Source: Planctomicrobium sp. | Lineage (GTDB): Bacteria > Planctomycetota > Planctomycetia > Planctomycetales > Planctomycetaceae | Assembly: GCA_018659505.1 (NCBI GenBank) | Contig: JABJMI010000743.1 | Span: 1 to 8,058 of the forward strand | Direction of reading: 5' to 3' | DNA: 8,058 bases | Part shown: positions 5,156-8,058 of the stretch, piece by piece | Position numbering within the stretch: position 1 is the stretch's first letter | Layout of the letters: the number at the start of each line of letters is the position of its first letter | The notes under the pieces: model-generated | What the model was told of the DNA's origin: nothing | Databases searched by the model: none | The model's input: only the letters and a program-made list of their open reading frames with translations | Program-made: the position numbers and the translations under genes

Positions 5156-8058
5156 GTGTCGTTGGCACAGCTTCTAGAGAGTCGATTCCGTGGAGATGTT
5201 CGGTTTCGTGGACAGGCATATATCCAGGCCGAACGAGTTTCTATCGCAAGAGTGAGCCCAGACGATCTGCATGGAATCGTCAGAGATGGTGTCGAATACC
5301 AAACGCACCTCAGTCGGTTAGAAGGGGAAATGCGCATGTTTTGCTCGTGTGTCGGTGACGCACAAGCAAAAGAGCCGGCATGCAAGCACCTGTGGGCGAC
5401 AATCCTTTCAGTCGATGAAGGAGATTATCTCACTGGAGTCCCGCGCGCTGGGAATATTCCTCCGTTCGCAGCGGATACGACTTACACTCCATCGCATTTG
5501 ATGGACGAAATCGAAGACGAGTTCGACAGCCTGGAACTCTTCAAGTCTTCTCCAAGAGCCAAAGCCGCGCCGACTGTCGACGGGGAACCCGAAACCAAAA
5601 CGACTTCTCGCAAGCTGCGAGATTGGGAAGTGAAGCTGCAGTCTTTACGGACAGAAATGCCCGGTTCGAATAAAGCGGCTGGAAACGCGGAGTCGCGAGA
5701 GAGAGAAATCTTCTTCGAGATTGATATCGCAGAAAGTCAACAAGCTCAGCAACTTGTAATTCAAACCTCACAACGGCAGCGACGCAGCAACGGTCAGTGG
5801 GGAAAGCTCAAACCCTTGAAGCTTCGACCGGGACGACTTGAAGAAATTGAACACGCAGATGATCGGCGAATCCTTGCATTCCTCGCTGGAGGAACACCTG
5901 AGCGAACCGGTTGGATGGCGCAACAGGCAGAATTTCAAACTTCGATTTTTCGCTATCGTGTTTCTTATGAGTTATGCGGATTGTTATTGCCGTTGATGTC
6001 GAAATCAGGTCGACTTCGATATTTCAATAGTCCAGAGAAAGATTGGACTCCACTGAAATGGGAGGATGAAAATCCGTGGAAGTTGTGTCTGGTTCTGGAG
6101 CAGGATGAACAGGAAGCAACCTGGGAACTTCGTGGAGAAGTTCGCCGGGACGACGAACGTAAAAAACTCAAGGACTGCAAGCTTTTGTTACCGGGAGGTC
6201 TCATCGCCACGGAGCAAGCGATCTATCAGTTGGACGATTTCAGTGCGTTCGACTGGGTTCCGACCCTGAAAAGTGAACAACTGATATCTAAAGACGGAGA
6301 GCAGCAAGACTTGGTCGATTGGCTCCTCGACATGCCCGTTTTGCCACAGTTAGATTTACCAGAAGAGTTGAAGTTGGAGGAAGTTCGTCCCGATCCAACT
6401 CCTCGACTCATCTTCAAGTCACCTAGCAAACGCGGTTGGCGTCACGAACGAATTCAAGGAAAAGTTCAATTCGATTACCTTGGTACCACAGTCGCTGCCT
6501 CAAATGTTCAATGGGCAATTGTGCAACGAGCCGAAGGACGGTGCTTGCTTCGCGATCAGAAGCAGGAAGCAGGTTTCTGGGGTAAACTAAACGAACTCGG
6601 ATTCCGAAGATTAGTTGACCATCGTCAAAGTGCGCATGATCTCGATATTCCGGTCAACGAACTTGGTAGAGCGGTTCGGGAACTTGTCGCAGCTGGTTGG
6701 GAAGTACAGGCAGACGGGAAAGAAGTTCGCCAACCAGGAGCGGTGAAGTTCAATGTTCGCTCCGGCATCGACTGGTTCGAGCTCACCGCTGATATCGATT
6801 TCGATGGAAAGAAAGCGAACTTACCAGAACTTTTGGCTGCCTTAACGCGTGGCGATCAGACGATTCGACTTGACGATGGTTCGCTTGGCATTTTGCCTGA
6901 AGAATGGTTACAGCAGTACGGAATCCTCGCTGGCTTGGGAACCATGGATGAAGAAGGTTTGAAGTTCTCAACAACTCAAATCGGGATCGTCGATGCTTTA
7001 CTGTCCGCACAGGATTTTGTGGACTTCGATGAGCGATACCTCGAATTAAAGGCGAAACTCGCCTCGTTCGATGGAGTGATGAAGCGTACCGAACCAAAGC
7101 ATTTCAACGGAGAGTTGCGACCGTATCAGCGAGAAGGTCTCGGCTGGCTGCACTTCCTGCAAGATTACAGTTTCGGCGGATGTCTTGCGGACGACATGGG
7201 TCTGGGTAAAACTGTCCAGATGATCGCTTTGTTTGAAGAGAGAATCGCAGAACGTGAAGAGAAGTTGCCTTCATTAGTTGTCGTTCCTAAGTCGCTGATG
7301 TTCAACTGGGCTCAGGAGATTCAGAAGTTCGCCCCCGACCTGACTTACCTGGAATACACTGGACCCGACCGAGCGGCGGAACTCCCGAATATCCCAAAGA
7401 CAGATATTGTACTGACGACATACGGGACATTACGTCGAGACATACTCGACTTGAAGGAAATTCAGTTTGATTATACCGTTCTGGATGAAGCACAAACAAT
7501 CAAAAATGCTTCCTCGCAGGCAGCGAAGTCTTCAAGATTAGTTAGAGCGAATCATCGCATCGCATTGAGTGGTACACCCATTGAAAACCACCTTGGGGAT
7601 TTATGGTCGATCTTTGAATTCCTCAATCCGGGGATGCTCGGACGAAGCTCCATCTTCAAGTCTCACGCAACTGACGCTGCAAATGAAAAGTCTAGGAAGC
7701 TCATTTCAGCAGGTGTGCGTCCTTTCGTACTACGAAGAACAAAGAAGGAAGTTGCGAAGGATCTCCCCGAAAAATTCGAAGAAACAATTTACTGTCGCAT
7801 GGGTGATCGGCAACAGAAACTGTACGACGAACTTCGCGATCATTACCGCGATTCGTTGTTAGGACTTGTCAAAGAACAAGGCATGGGCAAAACCCGGATG
7901 CACGTTCTCGAAGCGTTGCTCCGCTTACGTCAGGCAGCCTGCCATCCGGCGTTGCTTGATCGAGGAAATGAAGATGACGGATACGCTAAGCTTGACACGC
8001 TTATTCCGCAGTTGGAAGAGCTGATCGAAGAAGGTCATAAGTCGCTCGTCTTCTCGCA
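5156..8058 (+). CDS. SWIM zinc finger SNF2-family helicase, C-terminus outside window
   Basis: A Swi2/Snf2-type ATP-dependent DNA translocase; the frame is open for 967 codons and runs off the window. The N-terminal SWIM finger is C63-x-C65-x10-C76-x-H78 (FCSCVGDAQ...ACKHLWATI). A long region, about 180-640, without catalytic motifs fits the SNF2-associated domain of bacterial members. The helicase core then begins at RPYQREGLGWLHFLQD. Motif I is DDMGLGKT at 679-686. Motif Ia is VVVPKSLMFNW, motif II is DEAQ at 777-780, and motif III with its following segment is SGTPIENHLGDLWS at 805-818. RPFVLRRTKKEVAKDLP follows. LLRLRQAACHPALL and SLVFS near the end begin the second RecA-like domain; motifs V and VI are outside. 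The GTG start has a GGGAGG site. It is transcribed away from the phage-like block and looks like an ordinary host gene of DNA repair or chromatin-like remodelling. A defence role is possible but not shown. Confidence 0.93.
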   Translation, partial: MSLAQLLESRFRGDVRFRGQAYIQAERVSIARVSPDDLHGIVRDGVEYQTHLSRLEGEMRMFCSCVGDAQAKEPACKHLWATILSVDEGDYLTGVPRAGNIPPFAADTTYTPSHLMDEIEDEFDSLELFKSSPRAKAAPTVDGEPETKTTSRKLRDWEVKLQSLRTEMPGSNKAAGNAESREREIFFEIDIAESQQAQQLVIQTSQRQRRSNGQWGKLKPLKLRPGRLEEIEHADDRRILAFLAGGTPERTGWMAQQAEFQTSIFRYRVSYELCGLLLPLMSKSGRLRYFNSPEKDWTPLKWEDENPWKLCLVLEQDEQEATWELRGEVRRDDERKKLKDCKLLLPGGLIATEQAIYQLDDFSAFDWVPTLKSEQLISKDGEQQDLVDWLLDMPVLPQLDLPEELKLEEVRPDPTPRLIFKSPSKRGWRHERIQGKVQFDYLGTTVAASNVQWAIVQRAEGRCLLRDQKQEAGFWGKLNELGFRRLVDHRQSAHDLDIPVNELGRAVRELVAAGWEVQADGKEVRQPGAVKFNVRSGIDWFELTADIDFDGKKANLPELLAALTRGDQTIRLDDGSLGILPEEWLQQYGILAGLGTMDEEGLKFSTTQIGIVDALLSAQDFVDFDERYLELKAKLASFDGVMKRTEPKHFNGELRPYQREGLGWLHFLQDYSFGGCLADDMGLGKTVQMIALFEERIAEREEKLPSLVVVPKSLMFNWAQEIQKFAPDLTYLEYTGPDRAAELPNIPKTDIVLTTYGTLRRDILDLKEIQFDYTVLDEAQTIKNASSQAAKSSRLVRANHRIALSGTPIENHLGDLWSIFEFLNPGMLGRSSIFKSHATDAANEKSRKLISAGVRPFVLRRTKKEVAKDLPEKFEETIYCRMGDRQQKLYDELRDHYRDSLLGLVKEQGMGKTRMHVLEALLRLRQAACHPALLDRGNEDDGYAKLDTLIPQLEELIEEGHKSLVFS

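Noticed and set aside
4911..5177. Plus-strand open frame of 88 codons before the SNF2 gene
   Set aside because: It starts at TTG, runs through an inverted repeat and overlaps the well-supported SNF2 start.

Overview
The window looks like bacterial chromosome from a planctomycete, at moderate confidence. The reasons are the moderate GC, weak or atypical ribosome binding sites on most genes, a Lys/Ser/Thr-rich protein N-terminus, a large SWIM-SNF2 helicase, and intergenic palindromic modules of a kind I associate with planctomycete genomes (from memory, not searched). Two unrelated gene blocks face away from each other across about 1 kb of non-coding DNA.

The left block (4087 down to 1, minus strand) is a phage-type cassette. 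Read in transcription order it holds a small helix-turn-helix protein (4087-3791), a ParB/Srx-fold protein (3720-3157), an ABC-type ATPase (2755-1994) running into a GNAT acetyltransferase domain (1997-1476), a terminase small-subunit-like protein (about 1621-965), and a terminase large subunit (984 to beyond base 1, C-terminus missing). TerS and TerL overlap, as packaging genes often do. This suggests a prophage or phage-derived element entering the window at its packaging module. The head and integration genes would lie outside.

The ABC and GNAT parts appear to be one protein of about 426 residues that is out of frame only at a run of nine A residues (minus strand, 2113-2105). A -1 slip there joins the two domains seamlessly. 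This is either programmed or transcriptional slippage, a real mutation, or a homopolymer sequencing error. It is the most interesting single signal in the window.

Between the ParB and ABC genes (2756-3156) lie two inverted copies of the same modular palindromic repeat. The 4106-5155 gap contains an operator-like inverted repeat just upstream of the helix-turn-helix gene, then at least five further hairpins, and shows no convincing gene.

The right block (5156 to beyond 8058, plus strand) is one very large open frame. It encodes an N-terminal SWIM zinc finger, a long middle region of the kind found in bacterial SNF2 proteins, and a SNF2 helicase core with clear motifs. It is cut by the window end before the last helicase motifs. 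No RNA gene, CRISPR array or insertion sequence was found.
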